Shown here: piece by piece, positions 6,585-15,316 of the stretch | Layout of the letters: each line of letters opens with the position of its first letter | How positions within the stretch are numbered: position 1 is the first letter of the stretch | From: Micromonospora pattaloongensis | GTDB taxonomy: Bacteria > Actinomycetota > Actinomycetes > Mycobacteriales > Micromonosporaceae | Direction of reading: 5' to 3' | DNA: 64,000 nucleotides | NCBI RefSeq assembly: GCF_900107255.1 | Contig: NZ_FNPH01000003.1 | Coordinates: forward strand, 1 to 64,000 | Notes under the pieces: generated by a model | Told to the model about the DNA's origin: nothing | What the model saw: the letters and a program-made list of their open reading frames with translations, nothing else | The model's database searches: none | Position numbers and translations under genes: made by a program

Positions 6585-8676
6585 TCGGTCGGGGGCCGCC
6601 GCCGTGCAGCTCACGCAGCGTGGACCGGCCGGCGATCTCCACCCGCTCGCGGCCGAACGCGTCGGTCCGGCCCCACCGCCCCGGGATGTCGAGCAGCCCG
6701 ACCCGCCCCATCCCGACCGGCAGCGCCGGCTCGACCACCAGGTGCTCGCCGTGCGGCTCCAACCCGAGCATCGTCCGCAGCAGCAGCAGCGGCGTCCCGG
6801 TCGACCACGCCTGCGGGCTGCACGCCGTCGGATACTGCACCGGGTACTTGGTGACCGAGCGGTCGTAGCCGCCGAACGCCTCCGGCAGCCGGCCGCCGAA
6901 GAACTCCCCAGCGTCGATCATCCCTTCGGCGATGCAGCCCGCCTCGGCCCGGAAGCCGTACCTGCGCAGCCCCCAGGCGATGAACGAGTTGTCGAACGGC
7001 CACACCGTGCCGACGTGGTAGCCGATCGGGTTGTAGCGCCCCTCCCCGTCGGCCATCGTCCGCACGCCCCAGCCGGAGAAGAGCCGCGGCGACATCAGCG
7101 CCCGCGCCACGCTCCCCGCGCGCTCCTGCGTGACGATGCCGCTCCACAGCAGGTGCCCGATGTTCGACGTCAGCGAGTCGACCTGCCTGCCCTCGGTGTC
7201 CAGCGCCAGCGCGTAGAACTGCCGGTCCTCGACCCAGAAGTCGCGGTTGAAGCGCTCCTTGAGATCGGCGGCGTCCCGCTCCAGCCGGTCGGCCAGCGCC
7301 GGGTCCTGCCAGAACTCGCGCGCCAGCCGCGCGCCGCGCACCTTCGCGTCGTACGCGTACCCCTGCAGCTCGCAGGTGGCGCGCGGGAAGCCCGGCAGCC
7401 GGCCGTCGTGGTAGGCGATCGAGTCCCAGGAGTCCTTCCAACACTGATTCTCCAGCCCGACCTTCTCGTTGCGGCGCTGGAACCAGACGTAGCCGTTGCC
7501 CATCAGGTCGCCGTACTCGTCGATCCACTCCAGCGCCCACCGCGCCTCGGGTTCGAGCTGCCGCACCAGCGTCGCGTCGCCGGTCCAGCGCTCGTACTCG
7601 TCGAGCAGGATCACGTAGAGCATGGTGGCGTCGGCGGTGCCGTAGTAGGGCGAGTGCGGCTGCTCCTCGAAGGCCGCGGTCTCGCCGTACCGCATCTCGT
7701 GCAGGATCTTCCCGGGCTCCTCGTCGCGGAAGTCGTCCAGCTTGCTCCCCTGCAGCGTGGCGAGCAGCCGCAGCGTGGTGGCCGCGAGGTCGGGCACGAA
7801 CGGCAGCGCCTGCAGGCTGGTGAAGAGGCTGTCCCGGCCGAAGATCGTCATGAACCACGGCAGGCCGGCGGCGGGCACCGACTCCCCGCCGTACGTGAGC
7901 GGGGTGTACCGCAGCGCCGCCAGATCCACCAGGCTGCGCTTGTACGTCGTCTCCAGCGCCGCGTTGTCGGTCTCCAGCCGCGGCGCCTGGTCCAGCCACT
8001 TGTGCAGCTCCTCTTGCATCTGCGTCTTGGCGCGTCCGTGCTGGCCCTGCAGACTGGCGCGCAGATCCCGTCCACCGGCGCCGAGGATGATCGTCTGGAC
8101 GTGGAGGCTCGTGCTCCAGCTCTGCTGCGGATCGATGCGGACGGTGAACGTGAGTCCGTGCTCGTCGACGGTCGCCGGCTCGCTCGCGGTCACCACCGTC
8201 TCCCGGCGGAACGTCTCGCGCTGGTAGCCCAGCCGCAACGCGCCGTCCTCGACCCGGATGTACAGATCGCCCTTCTTGTTCTCGACGTTCTTGATCTCGA
8301 ACAGGTCGGCGAAGTCGTTGCCGACCTCCATCCGGACCGTCACGTCCATCGGCTTGTCGTCGTGGTTGAGCACGGTCAACTGCTCGTCGAAGCTGCTGCC
8401 GATCACCCGCTGCCGGATCACCGACACCTTCGCGTCCACGTAGTGGGTGGGCGCGCCCGGCACCAGGAAGAACCGGGTCTCGAAGTACTGCAGGTCGTCG
8501 ACGGAGAGCGCGTTCAGCCCCTCTCCGTTGATCTTCAACTGCCACTTCGACAGGAACCGGGTGTCGTACGAGAAGAAGCCCTTCGGCACGCTCGGCGACG
8601 GATCGATGTCACCGGTGTCGTTGCTGACCACGAACGTGTTGCCGTCCAGGATCCGGACGAGGGTCTCACCGGTCAC
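6577..8676 (-). CDS. Glycogen-debranching-type enzyme (GDE N-terminal domain plus amylo-alpha-1,6-glucosidase-like domain)
   Basis: A 699-residue protein with an N-terminal beta-sandwich (about 1-200, RILDGNTFVVSNDTGDI and PKGFFSYDTRFLSKW) and a large alpha/alpha-barrel. The barrel carries the hallmark GLPWFMTIFGRDSLFTS and the later PIGYHVGTVWPFDNSFIAWG. This architecture is annotated as amylo-alpha-1,6-glucosidase/glycogen debranching enzyme in many actinobacteria. No signal peptide is present, so it should act in the cytoplasm. The GTG start overlaps the end of the SCP2 gene by 11 bp, indicating a shared transcript. The true substrate (glycogen, trehalose-derived glucan or another oligosaccharide) is not established by the sequence. 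Confidence 0.85.
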   Translation of the reverse strand: MTGETLVRILDGNTFVVSNDTGDIDPSPSVPKGFFSYDTRFLSKWQLKINGEGLNALSVDDLQYFETRFFLVPGAPTHYVDAKVSVIRQRVIGSSFDEQLTVLNHDDKPMDVTVRMEVGNDFADLFEIKNVENKKGDLYIRVEDGALRLGYQRETFRRETVVTASEPATVDEHGLTFTVRIDPQQSWSTSLHVQTIILGAGGRDLRASLQGQHGRAKTQMQEELHKWLDQAPRLETDNAALETTYKRSLVDLAALRYTPLTYGGESVPAAGLPWFMTIFGRDSLFTSLQALPFVPDLAATTLRLLATLQGSKLDDFRDEEPGKILHEMRYGETAAFEEQPHSPYYGTADATMLYVILLDEYERWTGDATLVRQLEPEARWALEWIDEYGDLMGNGYVWFQRRNEKVGLENQCWKDSWDSIAYHDGRLPGFPRATCELQGYAYDAKVRGARLAREFWQDPALADRLERDAADLKERFNRDFWVEDRQFYALALDTEGRQVDSLTSNIGHLLWSGIVTQERAGSVARALMSPRLFSGWGVRTMADGEGRYNPIGYHVGTVWPFDNSFIAWGLRRYGFRAEAGCIAEGMIDAGEFFGGRLPEAFGGYDRSVTKYPVQYPTACSPQAWSTGTPLLLLRTMLGLEPHGEHLVVEPALPVGMGRVGLLDIPGRWGRTDAFGRERVEIAGRSTLRELHGGGPRPIT

Positions 8677-9046
8677 GGCGCCACCGCCCCCGCGTCGCCG
8701 GCCGCGGATGCCGCGCCGTCGGCGGCCCCGGCAGCAGCCGCTCGAAGAGCACCAGCAGCCGCAGGTTCCCCTCCACGGTCATCCGGTTGCGCAGCAGCGA
8801 CGCGATCGCGTTCGACTCCCCGGTGGCCAGCTTGTCGAAGAGCCCCTGGTCGGTGCGGACCACGCAGTCCGCCGGCCGATCCTCCTGCGTCACCGTCACG
8901 TCGCCCCTGCTGATCGCCAGGTGCCAGTGGTCGGTCTGCTGGTCGTGCTCCAGATCGAAGCGCAGGCTGCCCTGCACCTTCTCCAGCAGCGCCTCGTGCC
9001 CGCGCCGCCCGATCCCGGTGAAGAGTTCCGTGGTCGGACTCGCCAT
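8666..9046 (-). CDS. SCP2 sterol-binding-domain protein
   Basis: A 126-residue single-domain SCP2-like protein. These proteins have a hydrophobic lipid-binding cavity and usually accompany lipid or acyl-CoA enzymes. The fold pattern is visible in LRFDLEHDQQTDHWHLAISRG, then DCVVRTDQGLFDKLATGE and VEGNLRLLVLFERLLPG. An excellent ribosome site, AAGGGAGAGG, precedes ATG 9046. It overlaps the debranching-type gene downstream, a pairing with no obvious metabolic logic. The C-terminal 20 residues are arginine- and proline-rich and lie outside the domain. Confidence 0.8.
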   Translation of the reverse strand: MASPTTELFTGIGRRGHEALLEKVQGSLRFDLEHDQQTDHWHLAISRGDVTVTQEDRPADCVVRTDQGLFDKLATGESNAIASLLRNRMTVEGNLRLLVLFERLLPGPPTARHPRPATRGRWRRDR

Positions 9047-9102
9047 CAACCTCTCCCTTCGCCCTGACCGGGAGCGTCGCTGACGAAGGGGTGGCCGGGC
9101 AT

Positions 9103-9119
9103 CACCCGCGGCGGGTGAC
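9103..9119 (-). terminator. Short GC hairpin after the GNAT gene
   Basis: TCACCCGC and GCGGGTGA face each other across a single G, forming a compact stem just downstream of the GNAT stop codon on the minus strand. There is no U-run, as is common for actinobacterial terminators. It could equally be an attenuating structure ahead of the SCP2 gene. Confidence 0.4.
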
Positions 9120-9132
9120 CCGACGCGCGGCC

Positions 9133-9795
9133 TCACTCCTCGAAGAGCCCGTACGCCTTCCAACCGCGGTCGGCGAAGCCGGCCGCCTCGGCGACCCGCG
9201 CGGACGCCGCGTTCTGCACGTCGTGCACGTACGTCGGCACCAGCCCCTCGTCGAGCACCCGCCGCGCCGCCTGCGCGACCAGCCGGCGCGCCAGCCCCTG
9301 ACCGCGCGCCGCCGGCTCGGTGCCGACCGCCAGTTCGCGCCCGTACCGGTCGTGCCGCTTGATCCCCACCCCCGCCAGGTACCCGCCGTCGGCGTCGCGC
9401 GCGATCAGCACCTGGCCGCCGAACGGCCGCAGCCACGGCGGCAGCACCGGATCATCGGCCGACACCCACTCCCCGGCCTCCGGCAGCGGCGCCGGCGCGA
9501 GCGAGTAGCGGAACACCGCCCGGTACGCGTGCCAGCCGTCGTACCCGACGGCGGCCGGCAGCTTCGCCAGCAGGTCCCCGACGGGGAACGCGGCGAGCGC
9601 CCGCACCGCCTCGACCCGCGACGGCGGCACCGACAGCACCGCGCCGCCGGGCGCACCGATCCCCACGACCGGGTTCACCCGGCCGTCCCAGCCCGGCCGG
9701 GTACGCCGCTCGGACCCGACGACGTACAGGGCCCGCCCGGCCGGCCACTGCCCCAACCAGGACGCGAGGTGGTGGTAAAGGCGCTTGTCGAGCAT
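9133..9795 (-). CDS. GNAT-family N-acetyltransferase
   Basis: A 220-residue protein whose C-terminal half is a GNAT domain. It has the acetyl-CoA-binding loop in VGTEPAARGQGLARRLVAQAA, preceded by the strand VLIARDADGGYLAGVGIK. The N-terminal 110 residues are a separate region without recognised motifs. ATG 9795 is chosen because TAGGAG lies 6 bp upstream; a longer frame to 9825 lacks such support. It stands alone, separated from the next gene downstream by 86 bp with a hairpin. The acetylated substrate is unknown. Confidence 0.8.
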   Translation of the reverse strand: MLDKRLYHHLASWLGQWPAGRALYVVGSERRTRPGWDGRVNPVVGIGAPGGAVLSVPPSRVEAVRALAAFPVGDLLAKLPAAVGYDGWHAYRAVFRYSLAPAPLPEAGEWVSADDPVLPPWLRPFGGQVLIARDADGGYLAGVGIKRHDRYGRELAVGTEPAARGQGLARRLVAQAARRVLDEGLVPTYVHDVQNAASARVAEAAGFADRGWKAYGLFEE

Positions 9796-9892
9796 CGGCA
9801 CTCCTAACGGAACCGCCGCGGGCACACCGTGTCCGCGCAGCGTACGCCGGAAGAACCGCGACGCGCGGCCCGCCGGCGCCGGTCGTGGCGGT

Positions 9893-9908
9893 TCCGGCGG
9901 CCGCCGGA
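9893..9908. terminator. Perfect 16-bp palindrome after gdh
   Basis: TCCGGCGGCCGCCGGA is a perfect self-complementary stretch 18 bp past the glutamate dehydrogenase stop codon. It may act as the gdh transcript terminator; there is no U-tract and no other evidence. Confidence 0.35.
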
Positions 9909-9925
9909 GCGGAGGGAGGCGACGG

Positions 9926-12900
9926 TCAGGCCGCCGCCCCCGAGGTGCGCACCAGGGTGCGGATCTGGCGCAGCAGCACGGAGAGCGCGGCCAGGTCGGC
10001 CCGCGAGTCGTCGAACGCGGCCATCGCGGCGCGCGCCCGGTTGATCGCGGTCTCGTTGGACTGCTCCCACTCCCGCACCCGCTCCGGGGCGGACGCCGAC
10101 TCGGTGGTCGAGCCGAGCACCTCGGCGGTGAGCGCCGCCAGCGCCGCGTACAGGTCGTAGCGCAGCGCCATCCGGGCCAGCGTCTGCCACCGGTCCTCGC
10201 GCGGCAGCAACGAGATCTTGGACAGCAGCGCGTCGACCCGGAACAGCTCCGACAGCACGAAGTAGACCGACGCCACCTCGTCCACGTCCCGTTCGGTGGC
10301 GGCCGCGGTCTCCACGATGTCGAGCAGCCCGAAGCCGTACATCAGCCGGGTGGCCTGCACCGCCAGCTCCGACGGCACGCCGCGCTCGACCATCTCGGCC
10401 GCGTGCGCCTCCAGCGCCTGCCGCTCGCTGCCCAGGAAGAGCTCCTCCAGCCGCGGCAGCAGCCGGGAGATCCCCTCGCGCAGTCTGGCGATCTCGCCGG
10501 GCACGTCGAGCGGCGAGCGGCGGTTGGCCACCAGCCAGCGCACCGCCCGGTCGACGAGCCGCCGGGTCTCCAGGTAGACCGAGGTCTGCGCCTCGGTGGA
10601 GATCTTGTTGTCCAGCGCCTCCACCGCGGTCCACAGCTCGGCCAGCCCGTAGACGTCGCGGACCACCACGTACGCCCGGATCACGTCCGCCGCCGAGGCG
10701 CCGGTCTCCTCCATCGCACGGTGCACGAACGAGATCCCGCCGCGGTTGATCACCTCATTGACCAGGCCGGTCGTGACGATCTCCCGGCGCAGCCGGTGAC
10801 CGGCCATCCGGTCGGCGTAGCGCTCCCGCAGCGGCGTCGGGAAGTAGCCGGTCAGCGCCGCATCGGTCCACTCCTCGTCGGGCAGCTCCCCGTGCAGGAC
10901 GTCCCGCTCCAGCACGATCTTGGCGTACGCCATCAGCACCGCGAACTCCGGCACCGTCAGCCCGCCGCGACCGGCCTCGGCCCGCGCGTCCAGCTCCGCC
11001 TCGCTCGGCAGCGCCTCCAGCTCCCGGTCGAGCTGGCCGCCGCGCTCCAGCTCCGCGATCATGCGTCGGTGCACCGGCAGCAGCGACTTCGACTGCACCT
11101 TCGCGATGCCGAGCGCCCGCGCCTGGTCGTAGTTGTCCCGCAGCACCAGCTCGGCGACCTCGTCGGTCATCTCGGCCAGCAGGGCGTCGCGGTCCGGCTG
11201 GCTCAGCTCACCGTCGGTCACCGCCCCGCCGAGCAGGATCTTGATGTTCACCTCGTGGTCGGAGCAGTCCACGCCCGCGGAGTTGTCGATGAAGTCGGTG
11301 TAGATGCGACCACCGCCGAGCGCGTACTCGATCCGGCCCCGCTGGGTCAGCCCCAGGTTGCCGCCCTCGCCGACCACCCGGGCCCGCAGCTGCCGGCCGT
11401 TGACCCGGATCGCGTCGTTGGACTTGTCCCCCACCTCGGCGTTCGACTCGCTGGACGCCTTGACGTAGGTGCCGATGCCGCCGTTCCAGAACAGGTCCAC
11501 CGGGGCCTGCAGGATCGCCCGCATGAGCTCCGACGGCGACATGCTGGTGACCGACTCGTCGAGGCCGAGCGCCGCGCGGACCTGCGGCGTGATCGGGATC
11601 GACTTCGCGGAACGCGGATGGACCCCGCCCCCTTCGGAGATGAGGGAGGCGTCGTAGTCGGCCCAGCTCGAACGGGGCAGCTCGAAGAGCCGCCGCCGCT
11701 CGCGGTACGACACGGCCGCATCGGGATCGGGGTCCAGGAAGATGTGCCGGTGGTCGAACGCGGCGACCAGCCGGATGTGCTCCGACAGCAGCATGCCGTT
11801 GCCGAACACGTCGCCGGACATGTCACCGACGCCGACGACCGTGAAGTCCTGGCTCTGGGTGTCGATCCCCATGTCCCGGAAGTGCCGCTTCACCGACTCC
11901 CAGGCGCCGCGCGCAGTGATCCCCATCTTCTTGTGGTCGTAGCCCGCCGAGCCGCCGGAGGCGAACGCGTCGCCCAGCCAGAAGCCGTGCGCCACCGAGA
12001 TCGCGTTGGCGATGTCGGAGAAGGTGGCGGTCCCCTTGTCCGCCGCGACCACCAGGTAGGGGTCGTCCCCGTCGTGCCGCACCACGTCCTTCGGCGGCAC
12101 GATGTCGCCCGAGACGATGTTGTCGGTGACGTCCAGCAGCGCGGAGATGAACTGCTTGTAGCAGGCCACCGCCTCGTCGCGGTCCCCCGGCTTCTGCTTC
12201 AGGACGAACCCGCCCTTCGCGCCCACCGGCACGATCACCGCGTTCTTCACCATCTGCGCCTTGACCAGGCCCAGCACCTCGGTGCGGAAGTCCTCGCGCC
12301 GGTCCGACCAGCGCAGGCCGCCGCGGGCGACCGCGCCGAAGCGCAGGTGTACGCCCTCGAAGCGCGGCGAGTAGACGAAGATCTCGTACTTCGGGCGCGG
12401 CGCCGGCAGCTCCGGGACCGCCTGCGGGTCCAGCTTGAACGCCACGTACGACTTCGGACGCCCGTCCGTGGTGCGCTGGTAGAAGCTGGTGCGCAGCGTC
12501 GCCTGGATCAGCGTCAGGTAGGCGCGCAGGATGCGGTCCTGGTCCAGGCTGGCCACGTCGTCGAGCTGCTGGCGGATCTCGCCGATCAGCTCCTTGGCGC
12601 GCTGCTGCCGCTGCGTGTCGGTCAGCCGCAGCACCGGGGAGAAGCGGTTCTCGAAGAGCTCCACCAGCAGCGCCGCGATCGCCGGGTACGCGATGAACGT
12701 CGACTCCATGTACTCCTGGGAGAAGACGGTCCCGGCCTGCCGCAGATACTTCGCGTACGCCCGGAGCACCACCACCTGGCGCCACGTCAACCCGGCGCGC
12801 AGCACCAGCTCGTTGAAGCCGTCGATCTCGGCCTCGCCGCGCCAGGTCGCCGAGAACGCGTTCTCCACGTGCGGACGGACCTCGGCGAGCTCCCGCGCGC

Positions 12901-15016
12901 CGGCCGGCAGCTGCAGTCCGAAGTCGTACAGGTAGATCCGGCCGTCGGAGCGGTTGATCTCGTACGGGTGCTCGTCGACCACGCGTACGCCGAGCGAGTG
13001 CAGCACCGGCAGCACCGCGGAGAGCACCATCGGCTCCCCGTTCCGGTAGACCTTGAACCGCACGTCGCGGTCGTCCTCGCCGGTCTCCATCGCGCGCTGC
13101 GCCGCCTGCCAGGTACGGAACAGGTGCATCTCCAGCTGCCCCGGTTCCTCGAGCAGCTCCAGCTTCGCGAGGTCCTTCACCGCCCCGTACGGCGTGTGCT
13201 CGTCCTTGTAGCCCTCCGGGAACGCCTCGGCGTACCGGCCGAACAGCACCTTGGCCTGCTCGTCGCCGAGCTTGCGCTCCAGCACCAGCCGGAAGTCGTC
13301 GTCCCACAGCCGGGTGGCGTCGGCGAGCAGCTCGGCGAGACCGTCCACGTCGACGGCGCCCGGCGGGGCGCTCGGGTCGGTGCGCACGATGAAGTGCACC
13401 CGGGCCAGCACCGACTCGGTGACCCGGGTGGTGTAGTCCACGCCGATGCCGTTCAGCTCGCGCAGCAGGATGTCCTGCATGCGCAGCCGGTTCTGCGTGG
13501 TGAAGCGGTCGCGGGGCAGGTAGATCAGGCAGGAGATGAACCGGCCGTAGCCGTCGCGGCGCAGGAAGAGCCGCAGCTGCCGGCGGCCGGCCATCCGCAG
13601 CACCCCGACCACCGCGCGGTAGAGGTCGTCGGTCTTGATCTGGAACAGCTCGTCCCGCGGGTAGGTCTCCAGGATCTGCAGCAGGTCCTTGCCGGAGTGG
13701 CTGCGCGGGCTCAGGCCGGAACGGTCCAGCACCTCGGCGACCTTGCGCTTGACCACCGGCAGCTCGCGCACGCTCGTCCGGTACGCCGCGGTGGAGAACA
13801 GCCCCAGGAAGCGCCGCTCCCCGATCACCTCGCCGTGCTCGTCGAAGACCTTGAAGCCGATGTAGTCCAGGTAGGCCGAGCGGTGCACGGTCGCCCGCGA
13901 GTTGGCCTTCGTGATGATCAGGAGCCGCTTCTCCAGCACCTTGTCGGCCGCCTCCGGCGTCATCGACGACAGCCGGCGCAGCGCGGTCTGGTCCGGGCGC
14001 AGGATGCCCAGCCCGGTGCCGAGCACCGCCTCCAGCGCCTTGCCCCCGTCCTCGGTGTCGATCAGGCGGTATTCGCGGTAGCCGAGGAAGGTGAAGTGCT
14101 CGTGGGCGAGCCAGTGCAGCAGCTCGACGGAGTCGGCGATGTCCTTCTCCGGCACCGGCGGCGCGGCGTCGGACTTGCGGGCGGCGGCCAGCTCGTCGGC
14201 GAGGTCCATCGCCCGCTGGCGCATCTTCGGCCAGTCCTCCACCGCCTCCCGCACGTCGGTCAGCACCCGTTGCAGGTCGGCGCGGAGCCGCTCGCGGTCC
14301 GCCGGGTCGCGCACCGGGTCGATCTCGATGCGCATCCAGCTCTCGACGATGTCGCCGTCGATGGCGTCGTCGGGCTCCACCTCGGCGGCCACCTCGGTGA
14401 GCCGCCCCAGCGGCTGCCGGCGGACCACCACCAGCGGGTGGACCAGCAGGTGCACGTCGAGGTGGTGGCCGGTGAGCAGGGCGGTCACCGAGTCGACCAG
14501 GAACGGCATGTCGTCGGTGACGATCTCGATGACGCTGTGGTGCTGCTCGCCCTGCGGCTCGCCGATCCGGAGCTTCAGCTCCCCCGGCACCCGCTGCTCG
14601 GCGAGTTCGCGGTGCGCCCGCGCCGCGGCGAGCATCTCCTGCGGCGTGTAGTCGATCAGCTCCTCGTCGGGAGCGAACCGCCAGTAGCGGTCGACCAGGC
14701 ACGCCGTGTCGTGGTCCTCGCCGGCAAGCGCGATCGCCTGCGCGACCAGCCGTTCCGCGTTCGGCACGGCCTCCTCGAACGCGCCGTCGTCGCCGTCGTC
14801 CGGGCCCGCGTCGCTGGCGACCGCGCTCTCGTAGAGCGGGTCGAGGCCGGCGTCGCCGCCGACCGGCGCCCCGATCGGCTCGTCGAACGGACCCGGCTCC
14901 GCCGAGCCGCCGGGACCGGACTCCTCGTCGCTGACCACCGGCTCCAAGCGGTCGGACCTGCCGTTCCCGCTGGGCCGGAGCTCCGGTTGTGGGGTCGTCG
15001 CCGGACGCCGCTCCAT
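9926..15016 (-). CDS. gdh: NAD-specific glutamate dehydrogenase, large (GDH180-type)
   Basis: A 1,696-residue protein of the large NAD-glutamate dehydrogenase class, which oxidatively deaminates glutamate to 2-oxoglutarate. The N-terminal 700 residues form the regulatory region of this class. The catalytic domain lies at about 750-1250, with KYEIFVYSPRFEGVHLRFG, GGLRWSDR, the lysine loop VGAKGGFVLKQKPGD and the NAD-binding stretch NGGIGTYVKA. A long helical C-terminal region follows. I place the start at ATG 15016, because AGGGGAG lies 8 bp upstream; a GTG 9 bp further out sits directly against that site. It is monocistronic and diverges from the penicillin-binding protein gene. Confidence 0.93.
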   Translation of the reverse strand: MERRPATTPQPELRPSGNGRSDRLEPVVSDEESGPGGSAEPGPFDEPIGAPVGGDAGLDPLYESAVASDAGPDDGDDGAFEEAVPNAERLVAQAIALAGEDHDTACLVDRYWRFAPDEELIDYTPQEMLAAARAHRELAEQRVPGELKLRIGEPQGEQHHSVIEIVTDDMPFLVDSVTALLTGHHLDVHLLVHPLVVVRRQPLGRLTEVAAEVEPDDAIDGDIVESWMRIEIDPVRDPADRERLRADLQRVLTDVREAVEDWPKMRQRAMDLADELAAARKSDAAPPVPEKDIADSVELLHWLAHEHFTFLGYREYRLIDTEDGGKALEAVLGTGLGILRPDQTALRRLSSMTPEAADKVLEKRLLIITKANSRATVHRSAYLDYIGFKVFDEHGEVIGERRFLGLFSTAAYRTSVRELPVVKRKVAEVLDRSGLSPRSHSGKDLLQILETYPRDELFQIKTDDLYRAVVGVLRMAGRRQLRLFLRRDGYGRFISCLIYLPRDRFTTQNRLRMQDILLRELNGIGVDYTTRVTESVLARVHFIVRTDPSAPPGAVDVDGLAELLADATRLWDDDFRLVLERKLGDEQAKVLFGRYAEAFPEGYKDEHTPYGAVKDLAKLELLEEPGQLEMHLFRTWQAAQRAMETGEDDRDVRFKVYRNGEPMVLSAVLPVLHSLGVRVVDEHPYEINRSDGRIYLYDFGLQLPAGARELAEVRPHVENAFSATWRGEAEIDGFNELVLRAGLTWRQVVVLRAYAKYLRQAGTVFSQEYMESTFIAYPAIAALLVELFENRFSPVLRLTDTQRQQRAKELIGEIRQQLDDVASLDQDRILRAYLTLIQATLRTSFYQRTTDGRPKSYVAFKLDPQAVPELPAPRPKYEIFVYSPRFEGVHLRFGAVARGGLRWSDRREDFRTEVLGLVKAQMVKNAVIVPVGAKGGFVLKQKPGDRDEAVACYKQFISALLDVTDNIVSGDIVPPKDVVRHDGDDPYLVVAADKGTATFSDIANAISVAHGFWLGDAFASGGSAGYDHKKMGITARGAWESVKRHFRDMGIDTQSQDFTVVGVGDMSGDVFGNGMLLSEHIRLVAAFDHRHIFLDPDPDAAVSYRERRRLFELPRSSWADYDASLISEGGGVHPRSAKSIPITPQVRAALGLDESVTSMSPSELMRAILQAPVDLFWNGGIGTYVKASSESNAEVGDKSNDAIRVNGRQLRARVVGEGGNLGLTQRGRIEYALGGGRIYTDFIDNSAGVDCSDHEVNIKILLGGAVTDGELSQPDRDALLAEMTDEVAELVLRDNYDQARALGIAKVQSKSLLPVHRRMIAELERGGQLDRELEALPSEAELDARAEAGRGGLTVPEFAVLMAYAKIVLERDVLHGELPDEEWTDAALTGYFPTPLRERYADRMAGHRLRREIVTTGLVNEVINRGGISFVHRAMEETGASAADVIRAYVVVRDVYGLAELWTAVEALDNKISTEAQTSVYLETRRLVDRAVRWLVANRRSPLDVPGEIARLREGISRLLPRLEELFLGSERQALEAHAAEMVERGVPSELAVQATRLMYGFGLLDIVETAAATERDVDEVASVYFVLSELFRVDALLSKISLLPREDRWQTLARMALRYDLYAALAALTAEVLGSTTESASAPERVREWEQSNETAINRARAAMAAFDDSRADLAALSVLLRQIRTLVRTSGAAA

Positions 15017-15316
15017 TGGTGCCACTCCCCTCGCCCACCACGTTGTGGGTCACGTCTGCGCCAATGATGCCCTGCCGATCACCGAACCCGAACCGCCGGG
15101 AGGGGGTACCGCGCCGGACTGGGGACTGTGATCTGGGACACCCGCGCGGGCGCGCCACATCCGCCCTGCTCCCGGTACCCGCAGTCATCGCCGTCGTCAC
15201 CCCCCATCGGACGACGGTTGACTCAGCTGAGGCAAGGCGCGCCGGGGCATCGGCGGGACAGCCGGCGTACTACGGTCGAAACCCGACCCGTCGTGCGACC
15301 GGAAGGTGACCACCAC
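15017..15316. other. Divergent intergenic region between gdh and the PBP gene
   Basis: About 300 bp without a convincing gene. CCCAC and GTGGG face each other across six bases close to the gdh start and could be an operator. A TACGGT hexamer at 15271-15276 could be a -10 for the PBP gene, leaving a leader of about 34 bases, but no good -35 stands at the right distance. A TTGACT at 15218 has no matching -10. I see no RNA gene here. Confidence 0.35.

Noticed and set aside
9785-15067. A very long open frame antisense to glutamate dehydrogenase
   Set aside because: It is arginine-, histidine- and valine-rich without motifs, the usual mirror of a high-GC coding strand, and gdh on the other strand is a full-length known enzyme.
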